DNA of 64,000 nt from 3107 sp001483205 (GTDB taxonomy: Bacteria > Pseudomonadota > Alphaproteobacteria > Rhodobacterales > Rhodobacteraceae): positions 930,001 to 994,000 of the forward strand of contig OZ219809.1 in NCBI GenBank assembly GCA_964291375.2, read 5' to 3'. The notes beneath the pieces are model-generated. The model was given only the letters and a program-made list of their open reading frames with translations, had not been told where the DNA came from and did no database searches. Shown here piece by piece: positions 27,138-36,333 of the stretch. A program made the position numbers and the translations under genes. Positions within the stretch are counted from its first letter, which is position 1; every line of letters starts with the position of its first letter.

Positions 27138-28712
27138 ATGACCCCCAAACTTCCCGCCGCCGCCGCCTTCGCGCTCTGCGCCGGGGCCGCCTCAGCCGAC
27201 TATTCCCTGACCATCCTGCACACCAACGACTTCCACGCCCGGTTCGAGCCGATCTCGAAATACGACTCGGGCTGCTCTGCCGAGGACAACGCCGACGGCA
27301 AATGCTTCGGTGGCTCGGCCCGTCTGATCCGGGCAATCACCGACGCCCGCGCCCGCGCCGACAACGTGATCCTTGTCGATGGCGGCGATCAGTTCCAGGG
27401 GTCGCTCTACTACACCTATTACAAGGGCGCGGTCGCTGCCGAGATGATGAACCGGATGGGCTATGACGCGATGACCGTCGGCAACCATGAGTTCGACGAC
27501 GGCCCCGAGGTGCTGCGCGGCTTTGTCGATACGGTCGAGTTTCCGGTGCTGATGTCGAACGCGGACTATGCGGGGGAACCGCATCTGGCCGGTGCGATCA
27601 AAAAATCGGTGGTGATCGAGCGCGGGGGCGAGCGGCTGGGCCTGATCGGGCTGACCCCGGTGGACACCCATGAGCTTGCCAGCCCCGGCCCCCATGTCGC
27701 CTTTACCGATCCGGTGCGCGCGGTGCAGGCAGAGGTTGACCGGCTGACCGCTGACGGCGTGAACAAGATCATCGTGCTCAGCCATTCGGGCTATACGGTT
27801 GACCTGCGCATTGCCGCGGAAACCACCGGGGTGGATGTGATTGTCGGCGGGCACTCGAACACGCTGTTGTCCAACACGCGAGAGCGCGCGCAAGGCCCCT
27901 ACCCCACCATGGCCGGGCCGACCGCCATCGTTCAGGCCTATGCCTATGGCAAGTTTCTGGGCGAGCTGAACGTGCGTTTTGATGACGCGGGCAACCTGAT
28001 CCGGGCCGTGGGTGAGCCGCTGATCATGGATGCCTCGGTTGTCGAGGATGCGGGCGTCAAGGCGCGGATTGCCGAGCTGGGCCAGCCGCTTGATGAAATT
28101 CGCAACCGGGTGGTGGCAGAGGCGGCAGAGGCCATCGGCGGCGACCGCGTGTTCTGCCGGGCGCAGGAATGTCAGATGGGCAATCTGGTTGCTGACGCGA
28201 TGCTTGACCGGGTGAAGGCCCGGGGCGTGACCATTGCTATTGCCAATGGCGGGGGCCTGCGGGCCTCTATCGATGCGGGCGAGGTGACCATGGGCGAGGT
28301 GCTGACGGTGCTGCCGTTTCAGAACACGCTGGCGACTTTTCGCATCACCGGCCGGGGGCTGATCGCGGCGCTGGAGAACGGGGTCAGCCAGGTCGAGGAC
28401 GGCGCGGGCCGTTTTCCGCAGGTCGCGGGGCTGAAATTCACCTGGGATGCCGGGGTGCCGCCGAATGAGGGGCGGATCGTCGAGGTGCTGGTTGCCGGGG
28501 GCGACGGGTTCGTGCCGATTGAGCCGGAAAAGGTCTATGATGTGGTGACGAATAATTATGTCCGGGGCGGCGGCGACGGCTATGCGGTGTTCGCCACGGA
28601 CGGGACGGATGCGTATGATTTCGGCCCTGATCTGGCGGATGTGACGGCGGAGTATCTGGCCGAACACTCGCCCTATGTGCCGTATCTGGACGGGCGGATT
28701 TCGCGGAAATAG
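27138..28712 (+). CDS. Bifunctional 2',3'-cyclic nucleotide phosphodiesterase/5'-nucleotidase family protein
   Basis: A 524-residue periplasmic enzyme that takes phosphate from nucleotides. A signal peptide (residues 1-20, ending ASA) precedes the metallophosphatase domain: LTILHTNDFHARFEP, LVDGGDQFQGS, TVGNHEFDDG and VLSHSGY with VGGHSN supply the two-metal ligands. The C-terminal substrate-binding domain (about 335-510) has ANGGGLRASI and LPFQNTLATFRITG. GAGGAG stands eight bases before the ATG; the longer frame from 26928 crosses the terminator and was rejected. It is probably monocistronic. Confidence 0.94.
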   Translation: MTPKLPAAAAFALCAGAASADYSLTILHTNDFHARFEPISKYDSGCSAEDNADGKCFGGSARLIRAITDARARADNVILVDGGDQFQGSLYYTYYKGAVAAEMMNRMGYDAMTVGNHEFDDGPEVLRGFVDTVEFPVLMSNADYAGEPHLAGAIKKSVVIERGGERLGLIGLTPVDTHELASPGPHVAFTDPVRAVQAEVDRLTADGVNKIIVLSHSGYTVDLRIAAETTGVDVIVGGHSNTLLSNTRERAQGPYPTMAGPTAIVQAYAYGKFLGELNVRFDDAGNLIRAVGEPLIMDASVVEDAGVKARIAELGQPLDEIRNRVVAEAAEAIGGDRVFCRAQECQMGNLVADAMLDRVKARGVTIAIANGGGLRASIDAGEVTMGEVLTVLPFQNTLATFRITGRGLIAALENGVSQVEDGAGRFPQVAGLKFTWDAGVPPNEGRIVEVLVAGGDGFVPIEPEKVYDVVTNNYVRGGGDGYAVFATDGTDAYDFGPDLADVTAEYLAEHSPYVPYLDGRISRK

Positions 28713-28826
28713 GGCGTGGGGCGCGCGTGTGGGTTAAGCGTTTCTTTACAGGCGCGCGGCGGGCTGTTATCAGAGGGCACCGCCGGTTTGGTGGTATTGA
28801 ACGATAACCCGAAGGAGATCAAAACC

Positions 28827-29573
28827 ATGGTCAACGCAGGCAGTGACCCCAACGCGCCCGACGAGGATGGCCGGACGCCCCTGCACTTTGCGGCGGCGTC
28901 CAACGACCCGGCGGTGATTAAGGCTCTGCTTGGCACAGGCGCTGACATCGAGGCGCGCGACAAGGACGGTGATACGCCCCTGCACCGGGCGGCGGCATTT
29001 ACCGAGAACCCAGCGGTGATTCAGGCCCTGATTGACGCAGGCGCTGACATCGAAGCGCGCAACAAGCTCGGTTGGACGCCCCTGCACTCGGCGGCAGATT
29101 ATAACAAAAACCCGGCGGTGATTCAGGCCCTGATTGACGCACGCGCTGACCTCGAAGCGCACGACAAATACGGTAACACGCCCCTGCACTTGGCGGCGCG
29201 GAGTAGCGAAAACCCGGCGGTCATTCAGGCCCTGCTTGACGCAGGCGCGGACCTCAAAGCGCGCGACAGGTTCGGTGGAACGCCCCTGCACTCGGCGGCG
29301 CGGAATAGCGAAAACCCGGCGGTCATTCAGGCCCTGATTGACGCTGGCGCTGACCCCAACGCGCGCGACAAATACGGTAACACGCCCTTGCACGATGCGG
29401 CGCTGGACGCCCCTAGCGAAAACCCGGCGGTCATTCAGGCTCTGCTTGACGGTGGTGCCGATGCGAGCGCGCAGAATGACAAGGGTGAATTTCCCGTTGA
29501 TCTTATAGGTGAGGACTCGCCCCTATATGGAACCGATGTCTACCGGAAACTGAAAAAAGCCCGCGACGGGTAA
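28827..29573 (+). CDS. Ankyrin-repeat protein (first of a tandem pair)
   Basis: A 248-residue protein made of about seven ankyrin repeats, six of them with a clear TPLH motif (for example GRTPLHFAAA and GNTPLHLAAR), each about 33-36 residues, ending in the degenerate FPVDLIGEDSPLYGTDVYRK. The ATG at 28827 follows AAGGAG. However, the same frame just upstream reads NPKEIKTMVNAGSDPN, which is itself ankyrin-like, so the true start may be a TTG or GTG near 28770-28800. No signal peptide is visible, unlike the paralog at 29769. It binds other proteins in general; the partner is unknown. Confidence 0.82.
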   Translation: MVNAGSDPNAPDEDGRTPLHFAAASNDPAVIKALLGTGADIEARDKDGDTPLHRAAAFTENPAVIQALIDAGADIEARNKLGWTPLHSAADYNKNPAVIQALIDARADLEAHDKYGNTPLHLAARSSENPAVIQALLDAGADLKARDRFGGTPLHSAARNSENPAVIQALIDAGADPNARDKYGNTPLHDAALDAPSENPAVIQALLDGGADASAQNDKGEFPVDLIGEDSPLYGTDVYRKLKKARDG

Positions 29574-29768
29574 CCGGGCGGCCCCGCCCCTGACCGCGCC
29601 CCCGAAAAGCCGCGCCGGTTCAGAACCTGTTCCCCCCTGCCCCGGCGCGCGGGTTAAGCGTTCCTTTACAGACGCACGGCGGGGCGTTATCGGATGACCC
29701 CGCTGGTTGCGGCAGAAAAATCGCACCGGCCCGGCAGGGTTCCGGGCCGAGCATAGGGAGGAAAGGCC

Positions 29769-30212
29769 ATGATACCGAGAATGATTCTGGCGGCGGGGCT
29801 GGCCATACTGACCCTGACCGGCGAGCAGGCACAGGCGGCTGATTGCGGCGACTGGGGTGCCGAAGACACTTTCAAAGCCACAGAAAATACCTACTTTTTT
29901 TTCAAGACCGCAAGTGCTGAAGATATTCAGGCCTGTCTGGACGCAGGCGCGAACATCAACGCGCGCACAACCGGTATGCATGTCTCCGACATGACTTATT
30001 CCAACGGGAAGGTCACTATGGCTGGCAAGACGATTACCGGCAATTGGGTCGAAGTATTAGGTTTGGCCGCTGTTGGCATGACGCCCCTGGACCTGGCGAC
30101 GCTATATAACAAGAACCCGGCGGTGATCAAGGCCCTGCTTGACGCGGGTGCAGACGCGAGCTTGGAAGACATCAAGGGAAAGCTGCCCGTTGATCTTATA
30201 GATGAGGACTAG
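29769..30212 (+). CDS. Exported ankyrin-repeat protein, C-terminally shortened by a nonsense codon
   Basis: A 147-residue protein with a signal peptide (residues 1-23, ending QAQA). It has one ankyrin-like unit at about 45-66 (ASAEDIQACLDAGANINART), a divergent insert, and a second at TPLDLATLYNKNPAVIKALL. It ends ...LPVDLIDED at TAG (30210-30212). The paralog upstream has TCG at this place and continues to GTDVYRKLKKARDG; here the same bases follow the TAG in frame to TAA at 30264, so 17 codons are cut off. The leader sequences of the two genes are also similar (GGTTAAGCGTT..TTTACAG), showing a tandem duplication. Confidence 0.8.
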   Translation: MIPRMILAAGLAILTLTGEQAQAADCGDWGAEDTFKATENTYFFFKTASAEDIQACLDAGANINARTTGMHVSDMTYSNGKVTMAGKTITGNWVEVLGLAAVGMTPLDLATLYNKNPAVIKALLDAGADASLEDIKGKLPVDLIDED

Positions 30213-30306
30213 CCCCTTCGCGGCACCGATGTCTACCGGAAACTGAAAAAAGCCCGCGACAGGTAACCGGGCGGCCCCGCCCCTGACCGCGCCCCCGAAA
30301 ACCGCC

Positions 30307-32934
30307 TCAGAACCTGTCCAGCAGCCGCCTCAGATAATCGAGTTCCCGCTCCGGGCGTTCCCGATCCGATGAGCGCGACCGCAATTCCTCCAGCAATTCG
30401 CGGGCACGGCGATAGACATCCTCGCCCTGAAGCATATCGCCCCGGCTGTCCGCCACGCCGCCACGCCCCTCGGTGCGCCCCAGCGGGTCAACCTGCCCGC
30501 CGCCGGATTGCCCGGTCCGCTGCCCCTGCCCCCCTTGCGCCCGGTTGCCCGCCAGCGCCTCGGAAAGCTGCCGCATCCCTTCGCGCAACGCCTCCATCGC
30601 CTGCGCCTGCCGGTCAAGCGCACCGGGCAGGTCATCGTCCCGCAAGGCCCGTTCCGCCTGTTCCATCGCCCGGCCCGCCTGATCGAGCGCCTCCCGCGCC
30701 GCCTCGCCCTCCGGCCCGTCCGCGCCACCGGGCAGGCCCTGTTCCTGCGCGCCTAACTCCTGCCGCAGCGCCTGTTGGCGGTCCGCCAGCGCGTCGCCCG
30801 CCCCGTCACCGTCCCGCGTGTCATCCCGCCCGGCGAAACCGCCATCATCGCCATCGCCTGAGCCGGGGCCGGAACGCCCCCCTTCCCCATCATGGCTCTG
30901 GCCGCGCCCCTCGCCGCCGTTCCGCCCGGTATTGCCCGGACTCCGCCCCGCCCGCGCGCCGGGATTAAACTGTTCCTGCAAATCGCGAAACGCCTCGTCC
31001 GACAGGCCCTGCTGCTGGCGCAGAATATCGGCCAGCCCTTCAAGCGCCTGCGCCCCCGCGCCGCCGCCGCCACTGCCTTCGCCGCCCTCACCCCCCTGAT
31101 CGGTCATCCGCAGGTTTTCCATCATCTGCTGAAACTGACGCATCAGGGCTTCGGCCTCGGCCATCCGGCCCTGCCGCATCAGCTCCTCAATCCGGTCCAT
31201 CATGTCGCGCAAATCCTGCTGAGACAGCATCCGGCGCTCGCCCTGATCGGGCTGGTCGATGGTCGAGTCCGGGTTCTGGGCCAGTTGGCGCATATAGTCG
31301 CGCACCGCGTCGCGCAGCGCATCCATCAGCTCGGCGATTTCGGTGTCCGAGGCCCCCTCGCGCATCGCCTGAAGCAGCCTCTGCTGTGCCTGACGCAGGC
31401 GCTCCAGCGCGTCGCCGATGTCGCCGTCCTCAATTTCGACCGCCACCCGCCACAGCGCCCCGGCGACCTCTGCCTGCACCTCGGGCGTCATCCCGGCCCC
31501 GGCGGACGCCTCAATCTGCCGGATCGCGGCGCGCAGCATCAGATAGGCCGAGGCACTGTCGAACGCATCGCCGGGCCGGTGGCTGATTGCGCGCAGCAAC
31601 AGCGCCACCCGCGGCGCGCCCGCCCGCGCCCACAGAAGGTCGCGCCGCGTCTCGACCACCGCCCGCGCCGTGGGGTCAAAAAAGCGGCGGGCGGGCAGGA
31701 TGCGCTGTTCCGGGGGGCTGTCGCCGGTCTGTCCGGCGGCGTCCACCGCTTGCAGGTGCATGATCACCGGCAACCCGGCCCAGGGGTGGGTGGCAAGGTT
31801 CTCGACCAGCGTTTCATCGAAATCGCGCCGGTCGCCTGAAATGGTGAGCGGCAAATCAAGCGTCACCGGGTCGCGCGGGTCCGGCTCAGGGGCCAGCCCG
31901 TGGCGGCGCGGGACGGCCTTAAGGTCAAGCTCGAAACGGGCGGTGCCGGAGACAACGCCGTAATCGTCCGAGGCCGCGAAGGGTTGCCGCAATTCGCCCG
32001 AAACCGACCTGTCCATCGCCGCTGTTGCGCGAATGGCGGGGGCGAGGTCGGGCAGGACGACGACCTGCCATTCGGCCCCGGCCCCGTTCGCGCTTTCGAT
32101 CTGCACCACCCCGTCCTGTTGCGCCACATAGGATTGCTCGGGGTCCGCCACAGGCGCGTCAGACGATTGCCCGCTGATGGTCTCGCGCACCGACAGCGCC
32201 CCGTCGGCGGCATAGAGGCGCAGATCAATCCGGCTGCCTTCGACCACCTGCAACCGCCCTTGGGGTTGGTCGTTCAGATAGAGACCGGGCAGGCCGGTAT
32301 GGGCCGGGGGGTCAATCCAGCCCTCCCAGACCGGCCCGGCATGGCCGTGGATCGTTTCCGAAGGGCCGGTGACGGCAATACCGCCCACATCCCGGATTGA
32401 CCCGAACAAAAGCGCGGTTGCCAGAAACAAAAGCGCCACATAGCGCAGGGCATAAGGGTCGTGGCGGGACAGGCGCAGGTCCGGGGCGGGCGCGCGGATG
32501 CGTTGTGCGGCCTGTTCCATACGGGCCAGATGCGCCTGCCAGACCGCGCGCGCCGCCGCATCGCCGACGCCTGTCGCCTGACGATCCGTCAGGGCGGCCA
32601 GCGGGTGGTGCGGGGCCAGCCCGTCAAGCCTTGCGCGGGCCTCATCCGCCCCCGGCAGGCGAAACCGGCGCAGGCCGCTGATCAGAAACCACAGCAGTGC
32701 AACCCCGCACAGCGCGCCCGCAATCTGCACCCCCAGAACCGGCATCCGGTCGTGCAGGCCGAACATCAGCCCCGCCAGCACGGTCAGCGCGAGGCTCCAG
32801 AGCGGCCAGAACGCCCACGTCACCCGCTCGCAGGCCATGCCCGCACGGGTCAGCAACAGCCGCCGCCCCAGTATGCGCCGGGCCGCGTCTGCCCTGATCA
32901 TCCTCATCTCTTCGGGGCGTTCGGGGGTATCCAT
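30307..32934 (-). CDS. TIGR02302/DUF4175-type membrane-anchored alphaproteobacterial protein
   Basis: An 875-residue protein. Two membrane segments lie near residues 35-85 and a third near 170 (YVALLFLATALLFGSI). A long periplasmic part follows with a beta-rich region (about 200-440), then helices rich in Q, R, E and M (MRQFQQMMENLRM), and a low-complexity Gly/Arg/Asp region around 640-720. This matches the large conserved alphaproteobacterial family TIGR02302, whose role is unknown. The start at 32934 (MDTPERPEEM) follows AGAGG; MVGAGK at 32967 has no ribosome site. It follows lysA by 36 bases and is probably co-transcribed. Confidence 0.86.
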   Translation of the reverse strand: MDTPERPEEMRMIRADAARRILGRRLLLTRAGMACERVTWAFWPLWSLALTVLAGLMFGLHDRMPVLGVQIAGALCGVALLWFLISGLRRFRLPGADEARARLDGLAPHHPLAALTDRQATGVGDAAARAVWQAHLARMEQAAQRIRAPAPDLRLSRHDPYALRYVALLFLATALLFGSIRDVGGIAVTGPSETIHGHAGPVWEGWIDPPAHTGLPGLYLNDQPQGRLQVVEGSRIDLRLYAADGALSVRETISGQSSDAPVADPEQSYVAQQDGVVQIESANGAGAEWQVVVLPDLAPAIRATAAMDRSVSGELRQPFAASDDYGVVSGTARFELDLKAVPRRHGLAPEPDPRDPVTLDLPLTISGDRRDFDETLVENLATHPWAGLPVIMHLQAVDAAGQTGDSPPEQRILPARRFFDPTARAVVETRRDLLWARAGAPRVALLLRAISHRPGDAFDSASAYLMLRAAIRQIEASAGAGMTPEVQAEVAGALWRVAVEIEDGDIGDALERLRQAQQRLLQAMREGASDTEIAELMDALRDAVRDYMRQLAQNPDSTIDQPDQGERRMLSQQDLRDMMDRIEELMRQGRMAEAEALMRQFQQMMENLRMTDQGGEGGEGSGGGGAGAQALEGLADILRQQQGLSDEAFRDLQEQFNPGARAGRSPGNTGRNGGEGRGQSHDGEGGRSGPGSGDGDDGGFAGRDDTRDGDGAGDALADRQQALRQELGAQEQGLPGGADGPEGEAAREALDQAGRAMEQAERALRDDDLPGALDRQAQAMEALREGMRQLSEALAGNRAQGGQGQRTGQSGGGQVDPLGRTEGRGGVADSRGDMLQGEDVYRRARELLEELRSRSSDRERPERELDYLRRLLDRF

Positions 32935-32970
32935 AGAACCTCTTGAAGACTTTCCGGCACCAACCATCTG

Positions 32971-34236
32971 TCAGAGCCATGCCGGGATAATATCGCGTTT
33001 CAGTATCTCTTCAAAGGTCGGACGTGCCCGGATAACCGCGAATTGATCGCCCTGCACCAGAACCTCGGGGATCAGGGGCCGGGTGTTGTATTCCGAGGCC
33101 ATCACCGCACCATAGGCCCCGGCAGAACGAAAGGCGACCAGATCATCCGGTTGCATCGGCGGCAGGGGGTGCGCCCGTGCAAAGGTGTCGGCGCTCTCGC
33201 AGACCGGCCCGACAATATCGTAAGCGGTGCGCGGGGTGCCCGGCGGCGGCTCGGTGACCGGGATGATCTCGTGGCGGGCGTCATACATCGCCGGGCGCAA
33301 CAGGTCATTCATGGCGGCGTCGAGGATCAGAAAGGCCCGGTCCTGTCCGTCTTTCACCCGGATCACCCGGCTGACCATCAGCCCGGCATTGCCGGAGATC
33401 AGGCGGCCCGGCTCGATAATGATTGAGCACTTGAGGTTCCCAACGCAACGCTTTATCAAATCGCAATATTCGACCGGCAGGGGCGGGGCGTTATTTGACC
33501 GCTCATAGGGAATGCCAAGGCCACCGCCAAGGTCGAGAACGCGGATGTCATGGCCGTCAGCGCGCAGGATTTTCGTCAGCTCGGCGACTTTCAGATAGGC
33601 GGCCTCAAACGGGGCGAGGTCGGTCAACTGGCTGCCGATGTGAACGTCGATGCCCACGACCTCCAGCCCCGTCATCGCCGCCGCCGCCCGATAGACCGCG
33701 CGGGCGCGCCCGATCGGGACACCGAACTTGGTTTCGGATGTGCCAGTGGTGATCTTGGCGTGCGTCCCGGCATCGACATCGGGGTTGACCCGCACGGTGA
33801 TCTTTGCCCGTGTGCCAAGGCCGAGCGCGACCTGGTTCAGCGCCTCCATCTCCGGCTCGCTTTCGACATTGAACTGCCGGATGCCGCCGGTCAGGGCCAT
33901 GCGCATTTCCGTGCGGGTCTTGCCGACCCCGGAAAAGACGATCCTGTCGCCGGGAACCCCCGCGGCGCGGGCGCGCGCATACTCGCCGCCGGAGACCACA
34001 TCCATGCCCGCGCCCAGATCGGCCAGCCGTTTGAGGACTGCCAGATTAGAGTTGGACTTGACGGCAAAACAGACCAGATGATCGGTGCCGGTCAGCGCCT
34101 CGTCAAACAGCCTGAAATGCCGGGTCAGGGTGGCAGAGGAATAGACGTAGAACGGGGGGCCGATACTGGCGGCAATGTCGGTGAGCGGGACATCCTCGGC
34201 AAACAGCGCGCCGTTTCGGTAGAGAAAGTGATCCAT
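32971..34236 (-). CDS. lysA: Diaminopimelate decarboxylase
   Basis: A 421-residue PLP enzyme that makes lysine from meso-diaminopimelate. The PLP lysine is K60 in CFAVKSNSN. VNPDVDAGTHAKITTG, KFGVP, DLGGGLGIPY, EPGRLISGNAG and the C-terminal VCESADTFARAH, which brings in the active-site cysteine from the second subunit, are all present. No gene for a small LptM-type lipoprotein is seen upstream, where it often lies in related genomes. The 245 bases upstream separate it from a divergent small membrane protein and hold both promoters. Confidence 0.96.
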   Translation of the reverse strand: MDHFLYRNGALFAEDVPLTDIAASIGPPFYVYSSATLTRHFRLFDEALTGTDHLVCFAVKSNSNLAVLKRLADLGAGMDVVSGGEYARARAAGVPGDRIVFSGVGKTRTEMRMALTGGIRQFNVESEPEMEALNQVALGLGTRAKITVRVNPDVDAGTHAKITTGTSETKFGVPIGRARAVYRAAAAMTGLEVVGIDVHIGSQLTDLAPFEAAYLKVAELTKILRADGHDIRVLDLGGGLGIPYERSNNAPPLPVEYCDLIKRCVGNLKCSIIIEPGRLISGNAGLMVSRVIRVKDGQDRAFLILDAAMNDLLRPAMYDARHEIIPVTEPPPGTPRTAYDIVGPVCESADTFARAHPLPPMQPDDLVAFRSAGAYGAVMASEYNTRPLIPEVLVQGDQFAVIRARPTFEEILKRDIIPAWL

Positions 34237-34481
34237 GGCGTGGTGCTCCGGGGCCGCTCGGATGTCCTGCCGGTGGTAGCAGAGACGCGGCGCAAGTCAA
34301 TCGGCAACGGGGGTGTGTTGCGATTGTGCTTACGCCACCGGGCGCGTTATATGGCCCTCAGCCCTTGCCGAAAGACACCATGTTGTGATCGGGTTGTGGA
34401 AAAAACACTTGACAACCCCGGGATGCTGCATTGTGGTTAACTTCAGGTTGGGCGGGAGGCGACTGGCAGCGGAGGAGGAAG

Positions 34482-34787
34482 ATGAAAAGTCACTTTTCGT
34501 TTGAAAACCACGCAGAATATGTGAAAGCGGAAATGCGCAAGTATTTTTCGTATGAGCGTTTGGTCAGATATATGAAGGCGCACACTAAAATGGTAGTGTG
34601 GTCTTCTACTGTATACGGCTTACTCTACTTTGGAGTCGTCTATATCTATGTGTATCATCCGGATTACTTTCTCGAAAGCCATTATGGCCGCCGCGCGCCT
34701 TTTTTTGTTTATGGGGGATCGTTTCTATGGTTAATTATCCTTATCTGGGAGTCGAACAAATGGGACCGGATGAATCAGGATAAATAG
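34482..34787 (+). CDS. Small AT-rich two-span membrane protein, unknown
   Basis: A 101-residue protein starting MKSHFSFENHAEYVKAEMRK after a near-perfect ribosome site (GGAGGAGGAA). A basic, aromatic N-terminus of about 35 residues precedes two membrane helices (about 38-58, VVWSSTVYGLLYFGVVYIYV, and 72-90, FFVYGGSFLWLIILIW). Its base composition and codon choice are much richer in A and T than those of all its neighbours, which suggests recent transfer or relaxed selection. TTGACA at 34409-34414 may be its -35 box; the -10 is poor. It is followed by modA after a few bases. I do not recognise a family. Confidence 0.7.
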   Translation: MKSHFSFENHAEYVKAEMRKYFSYERLVRYMKAHTKMVVWSSTVYGLLYFGVVYIYVYHPDYFLESHYGRRAPFFVYGGSFLWLIILIWESNKWDRMNQDK

Positions 34788-34819
34788 TTTTGATCGATGA
34801 GCTTGCACTGGGGGCAATG

Positions 34820-35632
34820 ATGGCGCGTGGAATAAGAATCGGTATAAACGCAAAGACACGCCGCCGCCGGACCCCGTTGACCCTGCCGATACTGGCCAGT
34901 TGCGCGCTGATGCTGCTTGCCGGTCCGCCGGGCGGGGCCAGGGCTGGCGAGGTCGTCGTCGCGGTCGCCGCCAATTTCCTCAACACGGCGGAAAGACTGG
35001 CGGGCCGGTTCGGGCACGACACCGGGCATCAGGTGACCCTTGTCAGCGGCTCGACCGGCGCATTATATGCTCAGATCGCCCAGGGTGCGCCCTATGGCGT
35101 TCTGCTCGCGGCTGACCAGAGCCGCCCGGCCCGGCTGATCGCCGACGGTCTGGCCGTGCCCGGATCGCGCTTCACCTACGCCCTCGGGCGCATATCGGTC
35201 TGGAGCGCTGACCCGCAAGTGCTCGCCGACGGGATCGGGCCGCTGAAGACCGGCGCTTTCCGCCACATCGCCATCGCCAACCCGGAACTCGCCCCCTATG
35301 GCGTGGCTGCCCGGCAGGCGCTGGCCGCTCTTGGCCTTGAGGATGCGGTGTCCGGCAGGCTGGTGCTGGGTCAGAATATCGGCCAGACCATGGCGATGGT
35401 GGCGACGGGAAACGCCGGGATCGGTATTGTCGCCACATCCCTCTTGAACGACGCAGAACGGGGCGGGAGCCGATGGGACATCCCCGAACACGCCCATGAC
35501 CCGATCCGGCAGGATGCGGTGCTATTGCATTCCGCGCGCGCCCCGGCCACCGCCACGACGTTTCTTGTTTTCCTTCAAAGCGATACGGCGCGGGCGATGA
35601 TTGACGCCGCCGGATATACGGCCCCCCGATGA
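34820..35632 (+). CDS. modA: Molybdate ABC transporter substrate-binding protein
   Basis: A 270-residue periplasmic protein. A signal segment (about residues 18-43, LPILASCALMLLAGPPGGARA) precedes VVVAVAANFLNTAERLAGRF, and the ligand-binding serines lie in VSGSTGALYAQIAQGAPY. ANPELAPYGVAARQAL is a ModA motif. It delivers molybdate (or tungstate) to ModB. The start is uncertain: ATG at 34820 lies five bases from GGGGG; TTG 34790 and ATG 34817 are in frame. Its stop overlaps modB. Confidence 0.93.
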   Translation: MARGIRIGINAKTRRRRTPLTLPILASCALMLLAGPPGGARAGEVVVAVAANFLNTAERLAGRFGHDTGHQVTLVSGSTGALYAQIAQGAPYGVLLAADQSRPARLIADGLAVPGSRFTYALGRISVWSADPQVLADGIGPLKTGAFRHIAIANPELAPYGVAARQALAALGLEDAVSGRLVLGQNIGQTMAMVATGNAGIGIVATSLLNDAERGGSRWDIPEHAHDPIRQDAVLLHSARAPATATTFLVFLQSDTARAMIDAAGYTAPR

Positions 35633-36333
35633 CCTGGGCATCGACATTGGCATGGGCCGACCTGTCTCCGCTATGGTTGTCGGTGCGGCTGGCCGCGATT
35701 GCCACCGGGCTGTTGCTGATCCTCGGCACCCCGCTTGCCTGGTGGCTGGCGCGCACCCGGTCGCGCCTCAAACCGGCGGTAGAGGCCGTTACCGCCCTGC
35801 CGCTGGTGCTGCCGCCGACGGTGCTTGGCTTTTACCTGCTGATCCTGCTCGGCCCCGCCAGCCCGCCGGGCGCGTTCTGGGTTGAACTGACCGGCCAGGC
35901 GCTGACATTTTCCTTCACCGGGCTGGTGGTGGCCTCGGTGATCTATTCCCTGCCGTTTGCCGTCCAGCCCTTGCAGGCGGCGTTTGAAACCATCGGCGAC
36001 AGCCCGCTGGAGGCCGCTGCCTCGCTGCGTGCCTCGCCCGTGGACGCATTCTTTACCATTGTCTGCCCGATGGCGTTTCGCGGCTATCTGACCGCCGCGA
36101 TCCTCAGCTTTGCCCACACCATCGGCGAGTTCGGCGTGGTCCTGATGGTGGGCGGCAATATCCCCGGACAGACGCGGGTGATTTCCATCGCCATTTATGA
36201 ACGGGTCGAGGTTCTGGATTACGCACAGGCGCATACCCTGTCGCTGATCCTGATCGGGGCGTCCCTGGCGATGCTGCTGGTTGTCTACAGCCTCAACCGC
36301 CGGTTTCCGGCCTTTCCGGGGCCGGGGCGATGA
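35629..36333 (+). CDS. modB: Molybdate ABC transporter permease
   Basis: A 234-residue inner-membrane protein with five or six helices. ALPLVLPPTVLGFYLLILLG and the EAA loop (EAAASLRASPVDAFFTIVCP, contacting the ATPase) mark it as ModB. The C-terminal half has AHTIGEFGVVLMVGGNIPG, another strongly conserved ModB motif. Its ATG overlaps the modA stop by four bases, and its own stop overlaps modC in the same way. Confidence 0.95.
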   Translation: MTWASTLAWADLSPLWLSVRLAAIATGLLLILGTPLAWWLARTRSRLKPAVEAVTALPLVLPPTVLGFYLLILLGPASPPGAFWVELTGQALTFSFTGLVVASVIYSLPFAVQPLQAAFETIGDSPLEAAASLRASPVDAFFTIVCPMAFRGYLTAAILSFAHTIGEFGVVLMVGGNIPGQTRVISIAIYERVEVLDYAQAHTLSLILIGASLAMLLVVYSLNRRFPAFPGPGR

